The notes beneath the pieces were generated by a model, which did not search any database, had not been told where the DNA came from, and worked only from the letters and a program-made list of their open reading frames with translations. The position numbers were made by a program, and so were the translations under genes. From Streptomyces sp. NBC_00442 (GTDB lineage: Bacteria > Actinomycetota > Actinomycetes > Streptomycetales > Streptomycetaceae), in NCBI RefSeq assembly GCF_036014195.1, contig NZ_CP107918.1, positions 2,294,001-2,358,000 on the forward strand: a DNA stretch of 64,000 bases, given 5' to 3'. Positions 1 through 8,565 of the stretch are shown in pieces; positions within the stretch are counted from its first letter, which is position 1; every line of letters starts with the position of its first letter.

Positions 1-641
1 TGACAGCCATCGAGCAGACCGAGGCGGCGCGCCCGCGAGGCACGCGCCTGCCGCGCCGGGCCCGCCGCAATCAGCTCCTGGGCGCGGCCCAGGAAGTCTT
101 CGTCGCGCAGGGTTACCACGCGGCCGCCATGGATGACATCGCGGAGCGCGCCGGCGTCTCCAAGCCGGTGCTCTACCAGCACTTCCCGGGCAAGCTGGAG
201 CTGTACCTGGCCCTCCTCGACCAGCACTGCGAGTCGCTGCTCCACGCGGTGCGCACCGCCCTCGCGTCGACCTCGGACAACAAGCTCCGTGTCGCCGCGA
301 CGATGGACGCCTACTTCGCGTACGTGGAGGACGAGGGCGGCGCCTTCCGGCTGGTCTTCGAGTCGGACCTGACCAACGAACCGGCCGTGCGCGAGCGCGT
401 GGACCGGGTCAGCCTCCAGTGCGCGGAGGCCATCTCCGACGTCATCGCCGAGGACACCGGCCTCTCCAAGGACGAGTCGATGCTGCTCGCCGTGGGCCTG
501 GGCGGCGTCTCCCAGGTGGTGGCGCGCTACTGGCTCTCCAGCGAGTCGACGATCCCCCGCGACAAGGCGGTCACGCTCCTCACCTCGCTCGCCTGGCGCG
601 GTATCGCGGGCTTCCCGCTGCACGGCACCGAGGGCCACTGA
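1..641 (+). CDS. TetR/AcrR family transcriptional regulator (5' edge cut)
   Basis: One-component repressor of the TetR family. The window begins with TG of an apparent ATG/GTG start whose first base lies outside, so only one base seems to be missing; the frame is open from there (TAIEQTEAARPRGTR...) and gives about 213 residues, usual for the family. The N-terminal helix-turn-helix is clear at about residues 21-67, with the typical AAMDDIAERAGVSKPVLYQ recognition stretch followed by HFPGK. The C-terminal half is a divergent ligand-binding domain with no visible hint of the ligand. A later ATG at 129 would remove part of the DNA-binding domain and is rejected. Its target is unknown. Confidence 0.9.
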   Translation, partial: TAIEQTEAARPRGTRLPRRARRNQLLGAAQEVFVAQGYHAAAMDDIAERAGVSKPVLYQHFPGKLELYLALLDQHCESLLHAVRTALASTSDNKLRVAATMDAYFAYVEDEGGAFRLVFESDLTNEPAVRERVDRVSLQCAEAISDVIAEDTGLSKDESMLLAVGLGGVSQVVARYWLSSESTIPRDKAVTLLTSLAWRGIAGFPLHGTEGH

Positions 642-783
642 ACCGGCCGCGGCGCGATCATTCCTGAAGTGTGTTCGCTCCTGGCGTTCAGGGGCGGGCC
701 ATTTCAGGACCCGTCGCCGGGCTAATGTGTGCAGCGTACGGCGCGGCTGACCGCGCACCGCACGAGGTCGGAGGGACATAGCC

Positions 784-1011
784 GTGGAGGTCAAGATCGG
801 CGTGCAGCACGCACCCCGGGAGATCGTTCTGGAGAGCGGGCAGTCCGCCGAAGAGGTCGAGAGCGCGGTTGCCGACGCCCTCGCCGGCAAGGCGCAGCTG
901 CTCAGCCTCGCGGACGACAAGGGCCGCAGGGTCCTGGTGCCTGCCGACAAGATCGCTTACGTGGAGATCGGCGAGCCGGCGGTCCGCCGGGTGGGCTTCG
1001 GCGCGCTGTAG
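784..1011 (+). CDS. DUF3107 family small protein
   Basis: A 75-residue conserved actinobacterial protein (MEVKIGVQHAPREIVLES...) that matches the DUF3107 pattern: short, beta-rich, with the conserved segment VLVPADKIAYVEIGE near residues 50-64. The start is GTG at 784, preceded by a GGAGGGA-like ribosome binding site at about 771-777. Function is unknown; some automatic annotations call it ATP-binding, but I see no Walker motif. It ends just before a strong hairpin terminator, so it is probably a single-gene unit downstream of the TetR gene. Confidence 0.85.
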   Translation: MEVKIGVQHAPREIVLESGQSAEEVESAVADALAGKAQLLSLADDKGRRVLVPADKIAYVEIGEPAVRRVGFGAL

Positions 1012-1030
1012 TACACACCGGACACCACGG

Positions 1031-1069
1031 AAGGGGTGCCGTCGGTCGAGGAGACCAGCGGCACCCCTT
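1031..1069 (+). terminator. Hairpin terminator after the DUF3107 gene
   Basis: Inverted repeat AAGGGGTGCCG / CGGCACCCCTT (11-bp stem, 17-nt loop) starting 20 bases after the stop codon. It is GC-rich without a long U-run, as is usual in Streptomyces. Confidence 0.75.
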
Positions 1070-1120
1070 TCGCATGCGCGCGCGAGGCCACCGGCGCCGC
1101 TTCCTCCCGTGGCCTCCTCC

Positions 1121-1161
1121 GTCGCTCCCCCGTCGCTCCCCGTTGCTCCCCGTTGCTTCCT
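1121..1161. repeat. Short tandem repeat, about 10-11 bp unit, four copies
   Basis: Units GTCGCTCCCCC, GTCGCTCCCC, GTTGCTCCCC and GTTGCTTCCT follow one another in the gap between the DUF3107 gene and the small membrane protein gene. No function can be assigned. Confidence 0.6.
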
Positions 1162-1249
1162 CCCGGTGAGGGGAGGGTTGCGTTCCGCGAGCGTCGGGTA
1201 GGACGGGTGTGACCGGTTCCGCCCTGGCCACCCCTGGGAGGCGACGCAC

Positions 1250-1513
1250 ATGCTTCTGGAAGCTCTCGGCTCCGCACTGCTGGGATTCGCACTCGCGTGG
1301 GCCGCCGCGGCCCGCCTCGCCCACCGGCTGCCCGACCGCCGCACGGTCCTGGGCGTCGGCCCGCTCGCCGGTCTCTTCGGCGCCTTCCTGACCCACTCCG
1401 CGATCGGACCCGGCCACGCGGTGACCACCGTGCTCGGTGCCGTCTTCGTCGCGGCCGTCCTGCTGTCGCTCCTGCTGCGCCCCACGCGCCGCCTGCGCCG
1501 CTCGGCGGCGTAG
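1250..1513 (+). CDS. Small membrane protein, unknown function
   Basis: 87 residues, ATG start after GGGAGGCGACGCAC, a good ribosome binding site. Two or three hydrophobic stretches (about residues 5-22, 33-50 and 58-76) are separated by short basic turns, ending in a basic tail (RPTRRLRRSAA), which suggests a small integral membrane protein with a cytoplasmic C-terminus. Similar short proteins occur at this position in Streptomyces; I do not recognise a named family. It is convergent with the ferritin-like gene, which ends 47 bases downstream. Confidence 0.75.
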   Translation: MLLEALGSALLGFALAWAAAARLAHRLPDRRTVLGVGPLAGLFGAFLTHSAIGPGHAVTTVLGAVFVAAVLLSLLLRPTRRLRRSAA

Positions 1514-1560
1514 GCGGCCCCGCGGCCCCGCCGGACGAACCGACGGGGCGTCAACGCCCC

Positions 1561-2322
1561 CTAGGCGGCGAGCCCCAGGGCCGCCATCCGCTTGGTGTGG
1601 GCCTTGGTGATCCGCGTGAACATCTCGCCCACCGCCGCGAGGTCGAAGCCCGCGGCCACCCCGTCCACGCCGCCGACCAGCATCGTGGAGAGCGCGTCAC
1701 GTTCGGCCACCACCCGCTGGGCCTGCGAAAGCGCCTCGCCCATCAGGCGGCGCGCCCACAGCGCGAGCCGGCCGCCGACCCTCGGGTCCGCCTCGATCGC
1801 GGCCCGCACCTTCTCCACGGCGAAGTTGCCGTGCCCGGTGTCGTCGAGCACCGCGAGCACCAGGGAGCGGGTGTCGGAGTCCAGGTGGTTGGCGACCTCG
1901 CGGTAGAAGTCGCTCGCGATCGAGTCGCCCACGTACGCCTTGACCAGACCCTCCAGCCAGTCCGACGGGGCGGTCTGCTGGTGGAAGTCGTCGAGCGCCT
2001 TGGCGAAGGGCTCCATCGCCGCCGTCGGCTCCGCGTCGATCTGCGCGAGACGGTTCCGCAGCCGCTCGAAGTGGAGGAATTCGGCGGAGGCCATCTTCGC
2101 CAGCTCCGCCTTGTCCGCGAGGGAGGGGGCCAGCTTCGCGTCGTCGGCGAGCCGCTCGAAGGCGGCGAGCTCGCCGTACGCGAGGGCGCCCAGGAGGTCC
2201 ACGACCGCCGCCCGGTACTGGGGAAGCGCGGAGGCCGTCGTCCAGTCCTGGGCGGCGATCCCGGTGCGCTCGGGTTCCGGGGTGGTTTCTTCGGCTGCAG
2301 TGGCGTTGTCAGACGTCTCCAT
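1561..2322 (-). CDS. Ferritin-like fold protein (MiaE-like family)
   Basis: About 253 residues, largely helical, with repeated acidic and His residues in the arrangement of ferritin-like four-helix bundles: YGELAAFERLADDAK, then a FLHFERL segment, then a C-terminal pair of helices. It matches the actinobacterial ferritin-like family related to tRNA hydroxylase MiaE. The true substrate is unknown, and the metal ligands cannot all be assigned by eye. The start is taken as ATG (METSDNATAAEE); a GTG three codons upstream (2331) is possible. It is transcribed divergently from the DEAD-box helicase, an arrangement often seen in Streptomyces. Confidence 0.8.
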   Translation of the reverse strand: METSDNATAAEETTPEPERTGIAAQDWTTASALPQYRAAVVDLLGALAYGELAAFERLADDAKLAPSLADKAELAKMASAEFLHFERLRNRLAQIDAEPTAAMEPFAKALDDFHQQTAPSDWLEGLVKAYVGDSIASDFYREVANHLDSDTRSLVLAVLDDTGHGNFAVEKVRAAIEADPRVGGRLALWARRLMGEALSQAQRVVAERDALSTMLVGGVDGVAAGFDLAAVGEMFTRITKAHTKRMAALGLAA

Positions 2323-2703
2323 GAACCGCACAATAGCCCGCCCGGGGCACCCCGTAGGGGCCTACTCGATCACACCCGTCGCACCCGCCTCGCGAATTCT
2401 CCCAACACACATGCGCGAATCCGGGGTACAGTGGTAATGCGCCTGCCGAGTATGTCGACGGGCTGCATGAATGAGGATGCCCGGTCGGTTGCTCCGGTCG
2501 GCTCCGACCCGACAGCCCTCCACGGGGCACGTTTCCCCACGTGCGACCGAAGAGGGATCCCTCAGCGGCACGAGCGCTTGAGCGACGGCAGTGGTCCCAC
2601 GCCCCCCGGCATTTCGATCGAATCTGATCCTGTCGGACGACATGGGCACGGTACGACCCGCCGCGTTCGCCTCCGTACCGCGTCTCACAGAAGAGGCAGC
2701 ACC
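2323..2703. promoter_or_regulatory. Divergent intergenic region, ferritin-like gene / helicase
   Basis: About 380 bases between two divergent genes. The helicase frame stays open through it, but codon third positions are A/T far more often than in the body of the gene, so it reads as a long 5' leader rather than coding sequence. It should hold promoters for both genes; I cannot name a single convincing -10/-35 pair. Confidence 0.5.
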
Positions 2704-5139
2704 CTGACTACGTTCCGAGAGCTCGGGATCCTCCCCGAGACCGCCGAAGCCCTTGAAGCCGTCGGCATCGTGTCCCCGTTCCCCATTCAGGAGCTGACGC
2801 TCCCCGTCGCGCTCTCCGGGGCCGACATCATCGGCCAGGCCAAGACCGGCACCGGCAAGACGCTCGGCTTCGGCCTCCCGCTCCTGGAGCGCGTGACCGT
2901 CCCCGCCGACGTCGAGGCCGGCCGCGCCACCTCCGACCAGCTCACCAACACCCCGCAGGCCCTCGTCGTCGTCCCGACGCGCGAGCTGTGCCAGCAGGTG
3001 ACCAACGACCTCCTGACCGCCGGCAAGGTGCGCAACGTCCGCGTGCTGGCGATCTACGGCGGCCGGGCGTACGAGCCGCAGGTCGAGGCGCTCAAGAAGG
3101 GCGTCGACGTGATCGTCGGCACCCCGGGCCGCCTGCTCGACCTCGCCGGCCAGCGCAAGCTGGACCTCTCCCACGTCAAGGCGCTCGTCCTGGACGAGGC
3201 CGACGAGATGCTCGACCTCGGCTTCCTGCCGGACGTCGAGAAGATCATCCAGCACCTGCCGCCGAAGCGTCAGACGATGCTGTTCTCCGCGACCATGCCG
3301 GGCGCCGTCATCGGCCTCGCCCGCCGCTACATGTCGCAGCCCACGCACATCCGCGCCACGTCGCCGGACGACGAGGGCACGACCGTCGCCAACACCGAGC
3401 AGTTCGTCTACCGCGCCCACTCCATGGACAAGCCGGAGATGGTCGCGCGCATCCTGCAGGCCGAGGGCCGCGGGCTCGCGATGATCTTCTGCCGTACGAA
3501 GCGCACCGCCGCCGACATCGCCGAGCAGCTCGCCAAGCGCGGCTTCGCCTCCGGCGCGGTCCACGGCGACCTCGGCCAGGGCGCCCGCGAGCAGGCGCTG
3601 CGGGCGTTCCGCAACGGCAAGGTCGACGTGCTGGTCTGCACCGACGTCGCCGCTCGCGGCATCGACGTCGAGGGCGTCACCCACGTCATCAACTACCAGT
3701 CGCCCGAGGAGGAGAAGACCTACCTCCACCGCATCGGCCGCACCGGCCGCGCGGGCAAGAAGGGCATCGCGATCACGCTGGTCGACTGGGACGACATCCC
3801 CCGCTGGCAGCTGATCAACAAGGCGCTCGACCTGAAGTTCCCGGACCCGCCCGAGACGTACTCGACGTCTCCGCACCTGTTCGAGGAGCTGAAGATCCCG
3901 GCGGGCACGAAGGGCGTACTGCCCCGTGGTGCCCGCACTCGCGCCGGGCTCGCCGCCGAAGAGGTCGAGGACCTCGGCGAGACCGGTGGGCGCGGCCGCA
4001 AGTCCGCCGCCGCGGCTCCCGTCGTCACCGAGGAGCGCCCGGAGCGTACGCGCACGCCGCGCCAGCGCCGCCGCACCCGGGGAGGCTCGCAGGGCGAGGC
4101 CGTCGACACCGCTCCCGCACCCGTCGCGGCTCCGGCCGCCGACGCGGTCGAGACCGTGACCGAGCCGCGCACTCCGCGCCGCCGTCGCCGCACCCGCGTG
4201 GGTGCGCCGTCGTCCGCGCCGCAGGCCGCCGCGGCGCCGGTGGCCCAGGCCGCTCCGGTCGCCGTCGCCGAGCCGGTCGTCGCTCAGGCTCAGGCTCAGG
4301 TCAAGGCCGAGCCCGCCGCCGTGGCCCCGGTCAAGGCGCAGTCGCGGCGTCGTCCCGCCCCGGTCGCCGAGCCCGCCCCCGCCGCGGCCGAGGCCAAGGC
4401 ACGCCGTCGCCGGGTACGCAAGGCCGACCCGGCCTCCGAGGTCGGTTTCGTGACGCCGGAGTCCGCGGCGCTCGAACTGGCGAGGGCCGCGAAGGCAGCG
4501 ACCACCGCCGCGATCACCGTCGTCGCGGAGGCTCCGGCCGCCGTGGCCCCGGCCGTCGAGGCCCAGGCGCCGGTCAAGGCGCGGCGTACGCGGACGAAGA
4601 AGGCCGCGGAAGCGGTCGAGGTCGTCGAGGCCGCACCCGAGGCGGTCGCCGTGACCGCGGTCCTGGAGGTCGAGGCGCCGGTCAAGCCGCGGCGCACGCG
4701 GACGAAGAAGGCCGCGGAAGCGGTCGAGGTCGTCGAGGCCGCACCCGAGGTGGCCGAGGCGCCGGTCAAGGCGCGCCGCACCCGCGCGAAGAAGACCGCG
4801 GAACCCGTTGAGGCCGTCGAGGCCGCACCCGAGGTGGCCGAGGCGCCGGTCAAGGCGCGCCGCACCCGCGCGAAGAAGACCGCGGAACCCGTTGAGGCCG
4901 TCGAGGCCGCACCCGAGGCGGCCGAGGCGCCGGCCAAGCCGCGGCGCACTCGTGCCAAGAAGGCCGTGGCGGTGGCCGAGGTCGCACCCGAGGCGGCCGA
5001 GGCGCCGGTCAAGGCGCGGCGTACGCGGGCGAAGAAGACCGCGGAGGCCGTCGAGGCGGCGCCGGAGGTTGCCGAGGCGCCGGTCAAGGCGCGGCGCAGT
5101 CGGGCGAAGAAGGCCGTCGAGGCCGCCCCCGAGGCGTAA
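2704..5139 (+). CDS. DEAD/DEAH box RNA helicase with repetitive basic tail
   Basis: ATP-dependent RNA helicase, likely acting in RNA remodelling, ribosome assembly or cold adaptation. With a start at 2704 the motifs are: Q motif about 9-30, motif I AKTGTGKT 46-53, PTRELCQQV, TPGR, DEAD 164-167, SAT 195-197, ARGIDVEGV and HRIGRTGR 342-349. The catalytic core ends near residue 400. The remaining ~400 residues are an Ala/Glu/Pro and Arg/Lys-rich tail with repeats of the type EAPVKARRTRAKK, probably disordered and RNA-binding. The proposed start is CTG (LTTFRELG), 7 bases after AGAGG. ATGs at 2437-2467 would add a leader with non-coding base usage. The start is the uncertain part; the family is not. 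Confidence 0.9.
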   Translation: MTTFRELGILPETAEALEAVGIVSPFPIQELTLPVALSGADIIGQAKTGTGKTLGFGLPLLERVTVPADVEAGRATSDQLTNTPQALVVVPTRELCQQVTNDLLTAGKVRNVRVLAIYGGRAYEPQVEALKKGVDVIVGTPGRLLDLAGQRKLDLSHVKALVLDEADEMLDLGFLPDVEKIIQHLPPKRQTMLFSATMPGAVIGLARRYMSQPTHIRATSPDDEGTTVANTEQFVYRAHSMDKPEMVARILQAEGRGLAMIFCRTKRTAADIAEQLAKRGFASGAVHGDLGQGAREQALRAFRNGKVDVLVCTDVAARGIDVEGVTHVINYQSPEEEKTYLHRIGRTGRAGKKGIAITLVDWDDIPRWQLINKALDLKFPDPPETYSTSPHLFEELKIPAGTKGVLPRGARTRAGLAAEEVEDLGETGGRGRKSAAAAPVVTEERPERTRTPRQRRRTRGGSQGEAVDTAPAPVAAPAADAVETVTEPRTPRRRRRTRVGAPSSAPQAAAAPVAQAAPVAVAEPVVAQAQAQVKAEPAAVAPVKAQSRRRPAPVAEPAPAAAEAKARRRRVRKADPASEVGFVTPESAALELARAAKAATTAAITVVAEAPAAVAPAVEAQAPVKARRTRTKKAAEAVEVVEAAPEAVAVTAVLEVEAPVKPRRTRTKKAAEAVEVVEAAPEVAEAPVKARRTRAKKTAEPVEAVEAAPEVAEAPVKARRTRAKKTAEPVEAVEAAPEAAEAPAKPRRTRAKKAVAVAEVAPEAAEAPVKARRTRAKKTAEAVEAAPEVAEAPVKARRSRAKKAVEAAPEA
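4741..4908 (+). repeat. 84-bp tandem repeat inside the helicase gene, two copies
   Basis: Positions 4741-4824 are repeated exactly at 4825-4908, a 28-codon unit encoding an Ala/Glu stretch plus the basic motif KARRTRAKK. More diverged copies flank it from about 4560 to 5130. In-frame copy number is likely to vary between strains. Confidence 0.85.
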
Positions 5140-5152
5140 CCAGCACTACGCG

Positions 5153-5187
5153 AAAGGCCCGGCTCCCCTCCAGGGAGCCGGGCCTTT
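5153..5187 (+). terminator. Perfect hairpin terminator after the helicase
   Basis: Perfect 15-bp stem AAAGGCCCGGCTCCC / GGGAGCCGGGCCTTT with a 5-nt loop, 13 bases after the helicase stop; the AAA/TTT ends suit bidirectional intrinsic termination. Confidence 0.9.
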
Positions 5188-5364
5188 CCCATACCCGCCC
5201 CCAGCCTCGGGGGCTGCGCCCCGGACCCCGGGGGGTTTTCCCACCCTCCCGCCCGTGCGGCAACTCCGAAGGTGCGGCTCCCCGGGGCTGCGCCCCGGAC
5301 CCCCCGAGGGGCTCCGCCCCTCCAACCCCGGCGGGGGCTCCGCCCCCTGCACCCCCGTTCGCGC

Positions 5365-5640
5365 CTAAAGGGCGCTCGTCCTCAAACGCCGGACAGGCTG
5401 AGGACGCCTCCACCGAGCCCCGCAAGGGGCGCGGGGAACCGCGCGAGAAGCAAGCACGGTCCGCACAGGAAAGCGGGGTTAAGGGGCGCGAGGAACTGCG
5501 CGACCAGCCGTCCAGAGCCCGCACCCGAAAGCGGGTTCCAAGGGGCGCGGGGAACTGCGCGGGACGCGGGCACGGCTCGCACACGCAGGCGGTTTTTGGG
5601 GTGGGGCGCGGGGAGGTCCAGAGCCCGGGACCCCGGGTCA
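5365..5640 (+). repeat. Tandem dispersed repeats, ~59-bp unit (locus 1)
   Basis: The gap 5188-5666 has no gene. After GC-rich inverted segments (GGGGCTGCGCCCCGGACCCC type), a ~59-bp unit headed by GGGGCGCGGGGAACTGCGCG starts at about 5426, 5483 and 5542, with a decayed fourth copy at about 5603. Between heads lie similar linkers (AGCACGGTCCGCAC, GAAAGCGGGGTT). The same unit recurs in three other gaps of this window. Confidence 0.8.
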
Positions 5641-5666
5641 CGCGGCGGGGTCGGCGGGACCCCGGG

Positions 5667-6398
5667 TCACGTGGCGGGGGCCGTGCGTCGGCCGGTCCGC
5701 TCGGGGACGCGCAGGTGCCACACCCGGGCCGGGGGAAGGTTGCGCCACACCACGCTCTGCCGCCCCCCGTGCCGTCGGGCGAACTCGTCGATGACCGAGG
5801 ACACTTCACGATGCCTGGCGGCCTCCGCGCGACCGCTGAGAGCGGTACGCACGACACGCGTACCGAGGTAGGCGAAGAACGTCAGATGCCCGCCCGGGGC
5901 CAGCACCGACAGATAGCGGGCCAGGATCGAACGGACCTGCTCCGGCTGGAAGTTGGTGAACGGCAGGCACGAGACGATGACGTCGTACTCCCGGTCGAGC
6001 CGCAGCTCGGTGATCGAACCCGGCAGGATCCTGATCCGGTCGGCCGCCGCCGCCATGACCGGGTCGGTTCGCAGTGCGTCGCGCAGGACCCGTACGAAAC
6101 GCGGATTGATCTCGACGGCGTCCAGCCGGTCCGCGGGCCCGGTGAGCGCGGCCAGCGCCCGGGTCACCGGGCCGGTCCCCGCCCCCACCTCCAGGACCGC
6201 CGCCGGGCGCCGCACCATGGCCGAGGGCCACATCGGGGCGGCCAGCCGGTCGGCGAGGCGCCGGCTGCTCGGCGCGACGGCACCGGTGGTACCGAAGGTG
6301 CGGGCAGCCTCGCGCAGGAACGCGGGCCGGGTGGCAGGGCAGCGGACGGCCGTCTCGGGGGCGGACGCGGGCTGCGGATTCACGTGCGTCGGATCCAT
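5667..6398 (-). CDS. Class I SAM-dependent methyltransferase, phospholipid N-methyltransferase-like
   Basis: About 243 residues from ATG 6398 (MDPTHVNPQPAS); an upstream in-frame ATG at 6434 is possible. SAM-binding motif I is clear (AAVLEVGAGTGPVTRAL), followed by DAVEINPRFV (acidic end of strand 2), ILPGSITEL, and a post-motif YDVIVSCLPFTNF. The order and the LPFTNF motif resemble phospholipid/phosphatidylethanolamine N-methyltransferases and rRNA dimethylase-like proteins; I favour the former at low confidence. It is divergent from the sensor kinase at 6510, with about 110 bases of shared promoter region. Confidence 0.8.
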   Translation of the reverse strand: MDPTHVNPQPASAPETAVRCPATRPAFLREAARTFGTTGAVAPSSRRLADRLAAPMWPSAMVRRPAAVLEVGAGTGPVTRALAALTGPADRLDAVEINPRFVRVLRDALRTDPVMAAAADRIRILPGSITELRLDREYDVIVSCLPFTNFQPEQVRSILARYLSVLAPGGHLTFFAYLGTRVVRTALSGRAEAARHREVSSVIDEFARRHGGRQSVVWRNLPPARVWHLRVPERTGRRTAPAT

Positions 6399-6509
6399 GG
6401 CCACGACGCTAGGAAGCGGCGCGAACCGTGCCATCGGCTGTTGTGCGACGGGCGCACCCTACGAAAGTAGGGGGTCACGATCGCCCGAGTGCGGAGGAGG
6501 GGGGACACT

Positions 6510-7673
6510 GTGGATACCTACGCTTCACCCGTGCTGAATGCGGATGCCCGGAGATGGCCGTGGTGGGCGGAGGCCCTGCTGGTCGTGCTGGTCGGCGAGT
6601 TGTCGGTGCGGACCGGCGTCGTCGGGGCCGACGGCGACGCCCTCGATCCGCGGGTCGCGGGCGCGGCCTTCGCGAGCCTGTCGCTGCTCCTGCGATACCG
6701 GCTCCCCGCCGTCACCGCGGGTGTCACCACCGCCGCGGCCGCCTGGCTCGGGGACCCGCTGCCGCTCCTGATCGCCGTCTTCCACCTCGCCTCGCGGGGA
6801 CGGACCGCGGTCGCCGCGGTCGCCGCGGTGGCGGCGCTGATCGGCAACCACGTCCTGCAGCCCGGCCACCTCCTGTGGAGCGTGCGCTCCTACGGCCCGG
6901 TCATGCCGTTCGGTCTGGCTCTGGCCCTCGGTCTGTGGGCGAACAGCAGACGCCGGCTCGTTGCCGGCCTCACCGTCCGGCTCGATCAGCTACGGGTGGA
7001 GCGTGAACTACGCGTGAAACAAGCCAGGTTGCACGAGCGAGCCAGGATCGCGGCCGAGATGCACGACGTCCTCGCCCACCGCCTCAGCCTGCTGGCCCTC
7101 TATGCGGGTGCGCTGCGCCGACGCGCCGACGAGCTCCCGGAACCGGTCGCCGAACGCATCGCCCAGCTGCGCACCACCTCCAAGGACGCGCTCGACGACC
7201 TGCGCGACGTCCTCGGGGCACTCCGGGACCACACCGACGGCGGCGCCGCCCGGACCCCGGGGCTTCAGGATCTGTCCGAGCTGCTCGACGAGGCCCGCTC
7301 GGCGGGGCAGCGGATCGAGGCCGATGTCCGGGGCAGCGCCGAGGGCCTGCCGGCCAGTCACCGGCTCGCCGTGCACCGCCTGGTGCAGGAGTCCCTCACC
7401 AACGCCCGCAAGCACGCCCCCGGCGCCCCGGTGCGGGTCACCGTGCGGTACGGGCCGCCGCTGTCCACCGTCGAGGTCGGCAATGGCCCGGGGACGGCGC
7501 CCCGGGACGCCGCCGCGCCCGGCGGCTACGGTCTTATCGGGCTGGCCGAGCGGGTCGCCGCCCTCAACGGCAGCCTGCACTACGGGCCGTCCGGCTCCGG
7601 TGGCTGGCTGATCGCCGCCGGACTCCCCCTCGGCCAGGGCGCCAACGGCCGTCCGGAGCAGGGAACTTCATGA
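6510..7673 (+). CDS. Sensor histidine kinase, NarL/LuxR-partner type
   Basis: 387-residue membrane sensor kinase. Four to five hydrophobic segments fill residues ~15-150, followed by a coiled linker, then the HisKA_3 dimerisation box AAEMHDVLAHRLSLL with the phospho-accepting His at about residue 185, and a HATPase domain (NARKHAPG N-box, GYGLIGLAERV G-box). GTG at 6510 is chosen because GGAGGAGGGGGG lies 6-16 bases upstream; a GTG at 6489 precedes that site. The gene overlaps its response regulator by ATGA, so the two are translationally coupled. The stimulus is unknown: no extracellular sensor domain of note is visible. Confidence 0.9.
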   Translation: MDTYASPVLNADARRWPWWAEALLVVLVGELSVRTGVVGADGDALDPRVAGAAFASLSLLLRYRLPAVTAGVTTAAAAWLGDPLPLLIAVFHLASRGRTAVAAVAAVAALIGNHVLQPGHLLWSVRSYGPVMPFGLALALGLWANSRRRLVAGLTVRLDQLRVERELRVKQARLHERARIAAEMHDVLAHRLSLLALYAGALRRRADELPEPVAERIAQLRTTSKDALDDLRDVLGALRDHTDGGAARTPGLQDLSELLDEARSAGQRIEADVRGSAEGLPASHRLAVHRLVQESLTNARKHAPGAPVRVTVRYGPPLSTVEVGNGPGTAPRDAAAPGGYGLIGLAERVAALNGSLHYGPSGSGGWLIAAGLPLGQGANGRPEQGTS

Positions 7674-8458
7674 TCCGTACGCTGATCGTCGACGACGACC
7701 GCCTGGTCCGCATCGCGCTCGCCGACATCCTCGCCGACGATCCGGGCATCACGGTCGTCGCACAGGCCGGCGACGGACAAGAAGCCCTCGACCTGGCCGC
7801 CGCGCAGACCATCGACGTGGCGTTGATGGACATACGCATGCCCCGCATGGACGGAATCACCGCCACCCAACGGCTGCGGGCCCTGCCCCGGCCACCCCAG
7901 GTCGTCATGCTCACCACCTTCGATCTGGACCAGTACGTGTACGACGGGCTCGCCGCGGGCGCCTCCGGTTTCCTCCTCAAGGACACCGACCCCGCCGAGA
8001 TCGTCCGGGCCGTCCACGTCGTCGCCGAGGGGCAGGCCATGCTGCATCCGACGGCGGCCCGCCGCCTCGTCGACCGCTTCCACCGCACGGCCGGCGGCGG
8101 TGTACGGGCAGCTCGGGCCAGGGTCGAGCGGCTCACTCCCCGCGAGACCGATGTGTTCGGGCTGCTGGCCGACGGCGCGTCCAACGCGGAGATCGCCGCG
8201 GTCCTGGGCATGCGGGAAAGCACGGTCAAAGCCCATGTGAGCCGGATCCTGAGCGCCTTGGAAGTGGCCAACCGGGTACAGGCCGCGCTCCTCGCACGGG
8301 ACGCCGCGCTGCACGGGGGCGAACGCGACCGGTCGGCACCGGGTGCCCCACGGGCGCGCGAGGAACCGCGCGACCAGCCGTCCACGGCCCGCGGACAACG
8401 GCGGGGCTTCAGGGGCGCGGGGAACGGCGCGAGGAGCGGGCACGGTCCTCACCCGTAA
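7670..8458 (+). CDS. LuxR/NarL-family response regulator
   Basis: 262 residues. The receiver domain is intact: acidic pocket VDDD near residue 8, phospho-acceptor Asp54 in LMDIRMPRMDG, then LTTFDLD and the Lys of FLLKDTD. The C-terminal LuxR helix-turn-helix (LTPRETDVFGLLADGASNAEIA...ESTVKAHVSRIL) spans about 158-213. It is the partner of the overlapping kinase gene. Odd feature: the last ~40 codons (from about 8340) are read from dispersed-repeat DNA, giving an Arg/Gly/Pro-rich tail absent from the family's normal end, which suggests the original stop was lost or the repeat inserted at the 3' end. Confidence 0.9.
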   Translation: MIRTLIVDDDRLVRIALADILADDPGITVVAQAGDGQEALDLAAAQTIDVALMDIRMPRMDGITATQRLRALPRPPQVVMLTTFDLDQYVYDGLAAGASGFLLKDTDPAEIVRAVHVVAEGQAMLHPTAARRLVDRFHRTAGGGVRAARARVERLTPRETDVFGLLADGASNAEIAAVLGMRESTVKAHVSRILSALEVANRVQAALLARDAALHGGERDRSAPGAPRAREEPRDQPSTARGQRRGFRGAGNGARSGHGPHP

Positions 8459-8510
8459 GCGGGTTGAGGGGCGCGGGGAACCGCGCGATCAGCCACGCAC
8501 GGTCCCACAG
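8345..8510 (+). repeat. Tandem dispersed repeats, ~58-bp unit (locus 2)
   Basis: Three copies of the GGGGCGCGGGGAACCGCGCG-type head start at about 8352 (diverged), 8412 and 8468, with linkers containing CACGGTCCTCACCCG and related sequence. The first two lie inside the response regulator's reading frame; the third fills the gap before the hydrolase gene. Confidence 0.8.
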
Positions 8511-8565
8511 GCGCACCCGTTCGCGCGGCGACGACCCCCCTGCGCAGGGCGGATACGCTCTACTC

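Noticed and set aside
1297..2703. Extension of the helicase frame to 1297.
   Set aside because: It runs antisense through the ferritin-like gene and has non-coding codon use; an artefact of high GC.
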